Below are positions 19,190 to 27,254 of a DNA stretch of 64,000 nucleotides, piece by piece. The stretch spans positions 1 through 64,000 of the forward strand of contig JBCDCH010000006.1 in NCBI GenBank assembly GCA_039182125.1. The letters are read 5' to 3'. Source of the DNA: Planctomycetota bacterium. Its GTDB lineage: Bacteria > Planctomycetota > Phycisphaerae > Tepidisphaerales > Tepidisphaeraceae. The notes below the pieces were generated by a model. It saw only the letters and a program-made list of their open reading frames with translations, was not told the DNA's origin and did no database searches. Position numbers and translations under genes: made by a program. Position 1 is the stretch's first letter. Each line of letters starts with the position of its first letter.

Positions 19190-21283
19190 ATGCCGGAACT
19201 GGCCGGACAAATCGACGAGACGAAGCAGGCCACCGCCACCGCTGCGCCACAACCCCCCATCGCGCCGGACGGTCGCAAGGTCGGGCACGTCCCCGGCATC
19301 GGCTCGGTGAACCCGTCGCCGGCCATGCCGTCCGCCGCGTCGGCCCGGCAGCCGAGTGTCGCCCGGGTCAGCCCCGTCGCCACGGCCCCGCCAAGTCCGC
19401 CGACCATCGCCCTGCGTGGCGTCGAATTCCACGCGGTCACGCAACGGCAGACGGTTGATCACATTCTGCGCAGCCTCGATGCCGGCAAGGGCGGCTCGGT
19501 CATCACGCCCAACCTCGATCACCTTCGACGCATGACCCGGGACTTGGCGTTCGGCGCGTTGGTTAGCGAGGCCGATTTGGTCGTCGCCGACGGCATGCCG
19601 TTGATTTGGGCCAGCCGATTGCAGGGCACGCCGTTACCGGAACGGGTCGCCGGTAGCGACCTGATCAGCACGCTCAGCGAAGGCGCGGCCCGCGCCGGGA
19701 GATCGGTGTTCCTCCTCGGTGGCGAGCCAGGCACCGCCGACGGTGCGGCGAAGATTCTCCAGAAGTGCTACCCGGGGCTGAAAATCGCGGGCACGTACTG
19801 CCCGGACTTCGGCTTTGAGCATTCTCCGGAGCAGATGGGCCTGCTCGTCGAAGCCCTCGTGGAAGCTCAGCCCGACATCGTTTTCGTCGGTCTCGGCTCG
19901 CCCAAGCAGGAAAATCTCGTCGACCGCATCCATCACAACCTGCCCGACACATGGTGGTTGGGTGTTGGCGTGTCGTTCAGTTTTCTCTGCGGCCACGTCT
20001 CGCGTGCACCGAGCCTGCTGCAGAAGGTCGGGCTCGAGTGGACGCACCGGCTGGTTCAGGAGCCACGCCGACTGTTCAAGCGGTACATCGTTCACGGGCT
20101 GCCCTTCGCGACCGTGCTGATGCGGGACGCGGTGTCCAACCGTGTGCACCGCAGGCTTGGTACGACCAAGGCGGCTGAAACCGGTGGCCATTTCCCCCGT
20201 CCCCGTCGATACTCGGCCAATCCCGCCGCACCGACCATCCCTGGCCCGGCTCCGACGAAACACAGCGAAGCCGGTCCGGGACGAACCACCCGCGGTGTCG
20301 GCGGCAGCGTCTCGGACCGGCTCGCCCAACGCCTCGACCAGGCCAACCGCCCCCAGCCCGCGGCCGTCCACGGCGTCGACGCCGTCGAAGCCCTGCGCGG
20401 CCTTCGCAGCCTCGTCCTGCTCAGTGGCAAACTCCGCGATGACGCCTTCTCGCGTGGCATCCGTCGGCCGTTGCTCGAACTTCCCCTTTCGGAAGAGGTG
20501 ACGCTGCTGGATCATTGGCTCACGCAGGCGGTCAACGTCGCCGGACACGTGGGCCTGCCGAAGCTACCGGTCGCGGTGGCGGTCAACCGGGGCGCGACGA
20601 TGCCGCAATCGACCAACACGGAGCTGGCCGAACTGATCGAGCCGGGCCACGATCGCGGCGACTACCGCGGTACCGGCGGCGTGCTCAAGGATCTCGCCGC
20701 CGAGTACGCCGACGACGAGTACATTCTGGTCGCCAACGCCGCCCAGTTGCTCCTCGACCCACTGGCCGCACTGGCCCGGGCGCTGGCGGGTAAGCACGCC
20801 GACGTTGCCATCGTCGGCCACGAGGACGGCACGCCCAGCGGACTCATGCTCATCCGTGTGGCCACCCTTCGGTGCTTACCGGACGTGGGTTACTTCGATC
20901 TCAAGGAACAAGGTTTGCCGGTCATCTCGAAGGCGGGTTTCAGTGTCCGCGTGCTCAAGTGCCGGCGTCCGACGGCTTTGCCGATTCGATCGGCCGATGA
21001 TTACATCACCGCCCTGCGGCTGTTCCACGCCCCGGAGAACGCCCGCCGCGGCGAGGTCGACCCGCTCGAAGACGCCATGGGCGAAGGACACCGGCGGCGT
21101 TTCTCGGTGGTCGAGAGCGGCGCGGAGGTCGCCGAGGACGCATACCTGCACGACGCGGTCGTGCTGCGCGGTGCCCGAGTCGGTCGACGTGCGAGCCTGG
21201 TCCGCAGCGTCGTCTGCGCCAATGGCGAGATCCCGGACAACGGGCATTTCATCGACGACATCGCCGGCTGCCGGGGAACATGA
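19190..21283 (+). CDS. GT26 glycosyltransferase fused to degenerate nucleotidyltransferase
   Basis: A 697-residue two-part protein. Residues about 75-320 are a WecG/TagA/CpsF (GT26) glycosyltransferase: GSVITPNLDHLRRM, DGMPLIWASR, VFLLGGEPG, FVGLGSPKQE and TWWLGVGVSFSFLCG. A Pro-rich linker follows. Residues about 385-610 look like a sugar-nucleotide transferase, but the usual GGxGTRL site reads LSGKLRDDAFSRG and the usual NGD reads VANAAQ, so it is probably inactive. The last 60 residues look like left-handed beta-helix rungs. The GT26 part should add a sugar to a lipid-linked intermediate. First gene of the exosortase locus; start GTG/ATG choice at 19190 is uncertain. Confidence 0.85.
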   Translation: MPELAGQIDETKQATATAAPQPPIAPDGRKVGHVPGIGSVNPSPAMPSAASARQPSVARVSPVATAPPSPPTIALRGVEFHAVTQRQTVDHILRSLDAGKGGSVITPNLDHLRRMTRDLAFGALVSEADLVVADGMPLIWASRLQGTPLPERVAGSDLISTLSEGAARAGRSVFLLGGEPGTADGAAKILQKCYPGLKIAGTYCPDFGFEHSPEQMGLLVEALVEAQPDIVFVGLGSPKQENLVDRIHHNLPDTWWLGVGVSFSFLCGHVSRAPSLLQKVGLEWTHRLVQEPRRLFKRYIVHGLPFATVLMRDAVSNRVHRRLGTTKAAETGGHFPRPRRYSANPAAPTIPGPAPTKHSEAGPGRTTRGVGGSVSDRLAQRLDQANRPQPAAVHGVDAVEALRGLRSLVLLSGKLRDDAFSRGIRRPLLELPLSEEVTLLDHWLTQAVNVAGHVGLPKLPVAVAVNRGATMPQSTNTELAELIEPGHDRGDYRGTGGVLKDLAAEYADDEYILVANAAQLLLDPLAALARALAGKHADVAIVGHEDGTPSGLMLIRVATLRCLPDVGYFDLKEQGLPVISKAGFSVRVLKCRRPTALPIRSADDYITALRLFHAPENARRGEVDPLEDAMGEGHRRRFSVVESGAEVAEDAYLHDAVVLRGARVGRRASLVRSVVCANGEIPDNGHFIDDIAGCRGT

Positions 21284-21375
21284 ACGGAACCCATGTCCCG
21301 GGCGATTGCTGTTAAACTGCCGGAAAGGCCAACGTCGCAACCGACCGACACACTGACTAAAGCGCCCCGCATTTC

Positions 21376-22365
21376 GTGACCACACTCGACGCGCCAACCT
21401 CGATCCACCCCAGCCCCAAAACAGCGGGGGCCGCTGCGCCGATCGAGCACGAAGCACCGTCGGAGTCGATCGACTTCGCCTACGCGCCGCAAGGCCGACT
21501 CGCGGGCAAGCACCTGCTGCTGGCCGCCACATTGGCGCTGGTGGGCATCATCGCAACGTTCCCCGCGTGGGCCGAGATCTTCGTCGATTATGCTTACGGC
21601 GACTTCGACGAGTACTCGCACATCTACTTTGTCCCGCTGATCGCGGCCTTTCTCGTGTATGTGCGTCGGCAGCGGTTCCGCTATTGCCGGGCGGGCGGGT
21701 TCCTGCTCGGGCCGGCGATCGTCGCGGTCGGCTGGTTCGTCCATTGGTGGGGCTTCAACAACTCCACGCAGGCGATGTTCCACCTCGGTGCGGTCATGGT
21801 CCCGGTCGGCGCGGCCACGGCAGCGCTCGGCAAGAACGCCCTGCTCCGCTTCCTGCCGGCCGTCATCGTGCTGCTGTTCGTCATCCCGCTGCCCGGCCAG
21901 ATCCGACAAGAGATCGCCATCCCGTTGCAGAACTGGACCGCGAACATTTCCCACGTCATCCTCGGCCTGCTCGGCCAGTCCAGCGAGCTCTCGGGCAACA
22001 CCGTCATCATCAACGGCGAGCCGGTCATGGTCGCCGAAGCGTGCAACGGCATGCGGAACGTCCCGATGCTCATGCTGATCGGCTTCGCGTTCTGCTTCGG
22101 GATGCCGCTGCGTAACGGCGTGCGGATCGCGATCCTGCTGCTTTGCCCGGCCGTCGTGCTGCTGTGCAACGTGCTGCGGACGGTGCCGACGATCTGGCTT
22201 TACGGCGAATACGGCAACCAGCATGTCGTCCCCGACCAGTTCCACTCGATCGCCGGCTGGATGCTCCTGCCACTGACCGCGTTGATCCTTTACGGCATTC
22301 TCGTCGTGCTCCGTTGGACCGGCGCGCCCGTTGAACGGTTCCGGCTCGCGTCACGCTCGTATTGA
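21376..22365 (+). CDS. exosortase (EpsH family)
   Basis: A polytopic membrane cysteine transpeptidase that cleaves PEP-CTERM proteins. The 329-residue protein has about eight hydrophobic helices. The family's catalytic residues are present: Cys in EACNGMRN (about residue 222), Arg in NVLRTVPT (about 268) and His in DQFHSIAGW (about 290). GTG 21376 is the start. It is followed by the EpsI-type gene after 18 bases, the usual pairing. Four PEP-CTERM proteins and one VPLPA-like protein in this window are probable substrates. Confidence 0.95.
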   Translation: MTTLDAPTSIHPSPKTAGAAAPIEHEAPSESIDFAYAPQGRLAGKHLLLAATLALVGIIATFPAWAEIFVDYAYGDFDEYSHIYFVPLIAAFLVYVRRQRFRYCRAGGFLLGPAIVAVGWFVHWWGFNNSTQAMFHLGAVMVPVGAATAALGKNALLRFLPAVIVLLFVIPLPGQIRQEIAIPLQNWTANISHVILGLLGQSSELSGNTVIINGEPVMVAEACNGMRNVPMLMLIGFAFCFGMPLRNGVRIAILLLCPAVVLLCNVLRTVPTIWLYGEYGNQHVVPDQFHSIAGWMLLPLTALILYGILVVLRWTGAPVERFRLASRSY

Positions 22366-22383
22366 TCGCCCCTCGTACCTCCC

Positions 22384-23190
22384 ATGAACTTCCGACGACG
22401 ATTCGCACTGCCACTGGCTGCCCCGTTCGCGACGATCGCCCTGCTCGGCGGCATCGCGTACCAGAACGTGGTCTACGCGGACAACACCAGCTACGAGCCG
22501 TTCCACACCGTCGCGGCCGACATGATCAACGACCTTCCGCTCTCGATCGGCAGCTGGGGCGGCGAGGATCGGGCCGACGAACTCCCCCCGTCGGCCGTCA
22601 AGCTGCTCCAGCCCAACGCGCTGCGGAACATCCGCTACCTCGACTACAATGCGGAGTACTTCGGCAGCCCGGACCGCGTCGCGTCGCTCGTCATTGTTCA
22701 GTGCAAACGATCCAAGGACATGGTCGGCCACTTCCCGGCCAACTGCTACCCGGCCGTCGGCTGGGACGAAGACGAGGTCATCGAGCGCGACTGGGTCGTG
22801 GGTGACCGCATAATCCCCGGCAAGGAATACCGCTTCTCCCGCAATCGCGACGGACGGACCCAGTACCTGATCGTCTACAACTTCATGGTCGTGCCCGGCA
22901 CCGACAGCGGAGCCAACGGCGGGATCGTGCGTGACATGGACGGCCTCATCAACGCCGCCGACGACTATCGGCAAAGGTATTACGGCGCGGCTCAGTTCCA
23001 GTTGGTCTTCCAGGGCTTGCTGTCGCTCGATCGACCGGGCTTGCGGGAAGAACGTGACGCGGCGTTTGCGACGCTGCTTGAGCCGGCCTTGCCGGTGGTC
23101 GATGTCTTGGAAAAGGGCCTGGCCCATCCCGAGGTCGCCCGGCTGGTGCCGGAGCCGGACGGGACGGTCCTGGCCGGCACGGGCCGATAA
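22384..23190 (+). CDS. exosortase-associated EpsI-type protein
   Basis: EpsI-type proteins (DUF3485) accompany exosortases and are thought to act with exopolysaccharide export or as exosortase partners; their precise function is unknown. This 268-residue protein has an N-terminal hydrophobic segment, then the family motif HFPANCYPAVGW (about residues 119-130, normally HxPExCYPxxGW) and later YLIVYNFMVV. It lies 18 bases after the exosortase stop. The C-terminal 60 residues are extra and helical. Confidence 0.88.
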   Translation: MNFRRRFALPLAAPFATIALLGGIAYQNVVYADNTSYEPFHTVAADMINDLPLSIGSWGGEDRADELPPSAVKLLQPNALRNIRYLDYNAEYFGSPDRVASLVIVQCKRSKDMVGHFPANCYPAVGWDEDEVIERDWVVGDRIIPGKEYRFSRNRDGRTQYLIVYNFMVVPGTDSGANGGIVRDMDGLINAADDYRQRYYGAAQFQLVFQGLLSLDRPGLREERDAAFATLLEPALPVVDVLEKGLAHPEVARLVPEPDGTVLAGTGR

Positions 23191-23403
23191 CCACATCGGT
23201 CGCGTGGGTTTGGGCGCTCTGGCCGAAATGGGACCGGACGCCGATAAGGAAGGCGGCGGCAGGATTTACGCGTCGCCGGTGTAACGCAGCGGCCCCCGGG
23301 GCCGTCTCGGATGGCAGACGTTGCGATCCGACCCAACTTGCCCGCTTGCATCTGGGCGCAAATCGAAGACAGGACCGGCCCAACCGCCGGACGGAGAATG
23401 GTG

Positions 23404-25716
23404 ATGAGTCAGTCCATCGTGCCAAGCAGCCCCACCAACGGCCGCACCGGTCAGCCCGACGACATTTGGTCGAACGGCGTCGGCCGGAACGTCGGTCACG
23501 GCGTCGGGTCGGGGGCGCTCGCGCCCGTCGGCCCGCAAACCGGCGGCGCGCTCGGCATGCCGATGCAGTCTCAGAACGCCGGCGGCGGGCCTCCGCTCAA
23601 GAAAATCCACCGCGTCCTGCGTGGCCGGTATGGCGTCGCACTCGGGCTGGGCATGCTCGGAGCCCTGGCCGGCGGGGTCTGGGGCTGGTTCTCCAGCGCA
23701 CCGGAGTACAAGGCCACCGGCTCCATCACGATCGACCCGGTCATCAAGGACATCGACTCGGCCGACCGTGTGATCCCGCTCTACCAGAGCTTCATGAAGA
23801 CCAAGGCCGCCGAGCTCAACGGCCCCGATACCGTCAAGGACGCCATGAGCTCCGCCCCGTGGCGTGACGACGGCGGCGCGAAGCTCGATGGCGACAAGGA
23901 TCACAACGAACGCCTCGTCGACGGGTTCATCCGCAACCTCTCGGTGAACTACGACCAGAACAGCTACAACATCTACTTCACCTACAACCACGAAGACCCC
24001 AAACTCGCCCGCGCCGGCGTCGAGGCCATGCTCGCGGCCGCCGCCGACAACTGGGAACGCACCGGGATCAACGACACCGAGAACACGATCGTCGCCACCA
24101 ACAGCGCGATCAACACCAATCTCAACGCACGTTCGGGTCTACAGCGTCAGATCGACCGGCTCACCAACGAGTTCGGCACGACCAACCTCGACATCCGCGA
24201 GACTCAGCTCAACAACGAGCTCGACAAGCTTAACACGGACATCCGCAACCTCCGCGTCGCCACCCGGCTCGCCGATGACGCGCTGAGCCGGGAGTCCACC
24301 GCGACGACTCAGGATCTGGCCAAGAACGACGAAACGCTCCGCACGCTTCTCGCCGAGCGCCGTGCCGCCGACCGCCAGATGGCCAACACCCGCCAGCGTT
24401 TCGGGGCCAAGCACCCGCAGGTGACGCAGGCTCAGCAGTTCCTCGACCAGCTCGATCAGGACATCGAGGCCTATGCCGAGACCCTGCGGACCGACACCGC
24501 CGCGATGCCCAACCCCGGCGGCGGCATCTTCGGCTCCGAGGAAGCGATCATCATGGTCGATCGCAACATGCTCGACGCCCTCGAAACCCAGCTTCGGCTC
24601 AAGGAAGAGATGCGGGCCGAGTTCCAGACGGAACAACAGAAACTCGTCACCGCATCGGCCGAGGTCGAACGCCTCGAACGCCAACGCGACGGCCTGGACC
24701 GCGAGGGCGAGCGGCTCACCGCCCGCATGAACGAACTCCAGTCCAACCGCGCCCTGCAAGGCCAAAACTTCCGCGCCTCGGGCGTCGGACCCGCCAGCGT
24801 CGACGCCGACAAACGCTCACGCATGGCCCTGGTCGGTGCCGTCGGCGGTGCCTCGGTGCCGATCGGCATCGTCCTGCTCATGGGCCTGCTCGACACCCGT
24901 TACCGCTACTCCGACGACGCCGCGGCCGAGCAAATGTCGGGCCTCACGCTACTGGGCATTCTGCCGAACCTGCCGGACAGGCTCTCCGACCCGGAGCAGG
25001 CGTCCATCGCCGCCCACTGCGTCCACCAGATCCGCACGATGCTCCAACTCGGTGCCCGCACCGACGACCCGCTGAGCTACTGCATGACCAGCGCGACTTC
25101 CGGCGACGGCAAGACGTCGCTCACCCTCGCGATGGGCCTGTCGTTCGCCGCCTCCGGCAGCCGCACGCTCATGATCGACACCGACCTCGTCGGCCAGGGC
25201 CTTTCCGATCGCCTCGGCATCCGCGGCGAGGATTCACCGCAGGGCCTTCTCGATTCGTTGCGGGATGTCGAAAGTTACGACCAGTTCGTTCACCCGACGG
25301 ACGTGGCGGACCTGGCGTTGTTGCCGGTCGGTGCGGCCGAAGGCGGACACGCTGGCGGCATCAGCCCCCAAGCCATGCGCAGGCTCATCGCCAAGGCGAA
25401 ACATGACTACGACATCGTGCTGGTCGACACCGGCCCGATCCTCGGCAGCATCGAGGCGACCCCCGTCGCCGCGGCCGTCGACGGCGTCATCCTCGCGGTC
25501 AGCCGCGGACAGGATCGCCAGTTCGTCGACCGTGCCCTGGCCCACTTGAACTCGATCGGCGCGAAGGTTGCCGGCGTCGTGTTCAACCGCGCCCAGAACG
25601 ACGACTTCGAGAAGTCCATCAACGGCATGAGCATGAAATCCGTCGCCCGATCCACCCCAGCCAACGGCCGGATCACCGGCGGCGTCGCCGGGGCGTTGAC
25701 CGGACAGACAAACTAA
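23404..25716 (+). CDS. Wzz/BY-kinase-like exopolysaccharide chain-length protein
   Basis: A 770-residue protein. The N-terminal Wzz domain has a transmembrane helix near residues 75-95, followed by a long periplasmic coiled coil (about 200-450) and a second helix near 480. The cytoplasmic ATPase has Walker A SGDGKTSL (about 565), Walker A' LMIDTDL (about 590) and VLVDTGPIL (about 670). It should control polymer length and export. The C-terminus lacks the Tyr cluster used for autophosphorylation in bacterial tyrosine kinases. I chose ATG 23404 because GGAG lies 7 bases upstream; the frame is open to 23311. Confidence 0.9.
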   Translation: MSQSIVPSSPTNGRTGQPDDIWSNGVGRNVGHGVGSGALAPVGPQTGGALGMPMQSQNAGGGPPLKKIHRVLRGRYGVALGLGMLGALAGGVWGWFSSAPEYKATGSITIDPVIKDIDSADRVIPLYQSFMKTKAAELNGPDTVKDAMSSAPWRDDGGAKLDGDKDHNERLVDGFIRNLSVNYDQNSYNIYFTYNHEDPKLARAGVEAMLAAAADNWERTGINDTENTIVATNSAINTNLNARSGLQRQIDRLTNEFGTTNLDIRETQLNNELDKLNTDIRNLRVATRLADDALSRESTATTQDLAKNDETLRTLLAERRAADRQMANTRQRFGAKHPQVTQAQQFLDQLDQDIEAYAETLRTDTAAMPNPGGGIFGSEEAIIMVDRNMLDALETQLRLKEEMRAEFQTEQQKLVTASAEVERLERQRDGLDREGERLTARMNELQSNRALQGQNFRASGVGPASVDADKRSRMALVGAVGGASVPIGIVLLMGLLDTRYRYSDDAAAEQMSGLTLLGILPNLPDRLSDPEQASIAAHCVHQIRTMLQLGARTDDPLSYCMTSATSGDGKTSLTLAMGLSFAASGSRTLMIDTDLVGQGLSDRLGIRGEDSPQGLLDSLRDVESYDQFVHPTDVADLALLPVGAAEGGHAGGISPQAMRRLIAKAKHDYDIVLVDTGPILGSIEATPVAAAVDGVILAVSRGQDRQFVDRALAHLNSIGAKVAGVVFNRAQNDDFEKSINGMSMKSVARSTPANGRITGGVAGALTGQTN

Positions 25717-25726
25717 CCAAGGCCAC

Positions 25727-27172
25727 ATGGTCACCGCCTCGCCAACCAATCCACGCACGATCTGGGGCCTCGATCCGCTCCAGCTTCATGCGCGATACTG
25801 GGCGCAGTACGGCGTGCAGGTCGTCCGGCAAGGCGAGCCGTCGCAGATCGTCAGGCATGCCGAGTTGTACCTGTTGACCGACGCACGGTCGCTGCCGATG
25901 TTCAAGCTGGACAAGGCGATGGACGTGCTCTCGTGGGTCGAGCCACAGGTGCTGTTCGTGCGGATCGCCGACACGCGTGAGAAGGTTTACCGCGAACGGG
26001 TGTTGGCCGACGAACGGGATACCTTCCTCGGGTTCAACCGCGATTACGACGGCAAAAGTCGACTGGCCCGCGTGGTGCTCAGCACAGAGCGTGAGATCGC
26101 TCAGCTCTGGCAACGCTCCCAAAACCCGCTCCAGGGCTGGCGTCGGCTGCGGCGTTTCATCCCCCGCCACGAACGCGCCGCCCTCTCCACCGAAGGCACG
26201 ATCTACGACCGAATCTCCGACGAGGAGGTCGCGCTGTTTCTGCAGGAAATGGTGTCGTGCTGGCACAACCCCAACAGCACGGTGACCCGCGCCCGCCTCG
26301 TCGGTGACGCCCAGAAGCCCGGCCGTTCGCAAGTCTGGGCCGACCGCGACGCGACGATCCACGAGAACGCCCGCATCGTCGGACCGGTCTGGGTCGGCGC
26401 GGGCCGAAAGCTCACCGGCAATGACACGGTCGTCGGTCCCGGAGTGCTCTGGGACGATCCGATCTGCGATGTCGCGCACGAGGAGATCCAGTGGCTGCAG
26501 ATCGAACCGTCCGAACCGCCGCCGGAGCCTGAAGAGCCGCCCCGTGCCGGCCTGTCGCCGACGCAGCGGTTCTGCAAACGCACCTTCGACATCGGCTTCA
26601 CGCTCACCGCGTTGTTGCTGAGCGCGCCGCTTTGGCCGCTGATCATGCTCGCGATCTACCTCGAGGACGGCCGGCCGTGGTTCTTCGGCCACGTCCGCGA
26701 GACCGTCGGCGGTCGGGAGTTCAAGTGCTGGAAGTTCCGCTCCATGCGCAAGGACGCCGAGGAGATCAAGAAAAAGCTCATCGCCGAGCAGGTCAACGAA
26801 GCCGACGGGCCTCAGTTCTTCATGGAGAACGACCCGCGCCTCACCAAGGTCGGCAAGTTCATCCGCAAGTACAACCTCGACGAGTTCCCGCAGTTCTGGA
26901 ACGTGCTGCTGGGCGACATGTCGATCGTCGGCCCGCGTCCGTCCCCGCACAAGGAAAACCAGTTCGCACCCGCCTGGCGCGAGGCACGCCTGTCCGTCCG
27001 CCCCGGCATCACCGGCCTCTGGCAAACCCGCCGCACCCGCCGCGCCGGCACCGACTTCCAGGAATGGATCCGCTACGACATCGAGTACGTCGAAAACGTC
27101 TCGTTCTGGCTGGACATCAAGATCATTTGGCGCACCGTCATGCAGATCGTGCGCAAGAGCAGCCGCAACTGA
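25727..27172 (+). CDS. polyprenyl glycosylphosphotransferase with N-terminal NTase/beta-helix
   Basis: The C-terminal 200 residues are a bacterial sugar transferase that loads the first sugar-phosphate on undecaprenyl phosphate. They show a membrane segment at about 287-308, [24 protein letters not shown] and [22 protein letters not shown]. In place of the usual four-helix N-terminus or CoA-binding-like domain it carries about 250 residues that look like the back half of a nucleotidyltransferase plus beta-helix rungs ([21 protein letters not shown]). That front part lacks nucleotide-binding motifs. The gene starts 10 bases after the chain-length gene; its stop lies at the edge of an inverted repeat. 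Confidence 0.9.
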   Translation: MVTASPTNPRTIWGLDPLQLHARYWAQYGVQVVRQGEPSQIVRHAELYLLTDARSLPMFKLDKAMDVLSWVEPQVLFVRIADTREKVYRERVLADERDTFLGFNRDYDGKSRLARVVLSTEREIAQLWQRSQNPLQGWRRLRRFIPRHERAALSTEGTIYDRISDEEVALFLQEMVSCWHNPNSTVTRARLVGDAQKPGRSQVWADRDATIHENARIVGPVWVGAGRKLTGNDTVVGPGVLWDDPICDVAHEEIQWLQIEPSEPPPEPEEPPRAGLSPTQRFCKRTFDIGFTLTALLLSAPLWPLIMLAIYLEDGRPWFFGHVRETVGGREFKCWKFRSMRKDAEEIKKKLIAEQVNEADGPQFFMENDPRLTKVGKFIRKYNLDEFPQFWNVLLGDMSIVGPRPSPHKENQFAPAWREARLSVRPGITGLWQTRRTRRAGTDFQEWIRYDIEYVENVSFWLDIKIIWRTVMQIVRKSSRN

Positions 27173-27252
27173 AGTTTGAAGTGTGAATGTGGAAGGTTGA
27201 AGTGCCCCGAAGCCCGGATTCTTCCGATACTTCAAACTTCCCCTCACACTTC
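27171..27252. repeat. compound inverted repeat between operon genes
   Basis: GAAGTTTGAAGT (27171-27182) pairs with 27229-27240, and the overlapping GAAGTGTGA (27178-27186) pairs with 27244-27252. It fills the whole gap between the glycosylphosphotransferase and the TPR gene, and overlaps the stop codon of the former. Confidence 0.75.
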
Positions 27253-27254
27253 CC

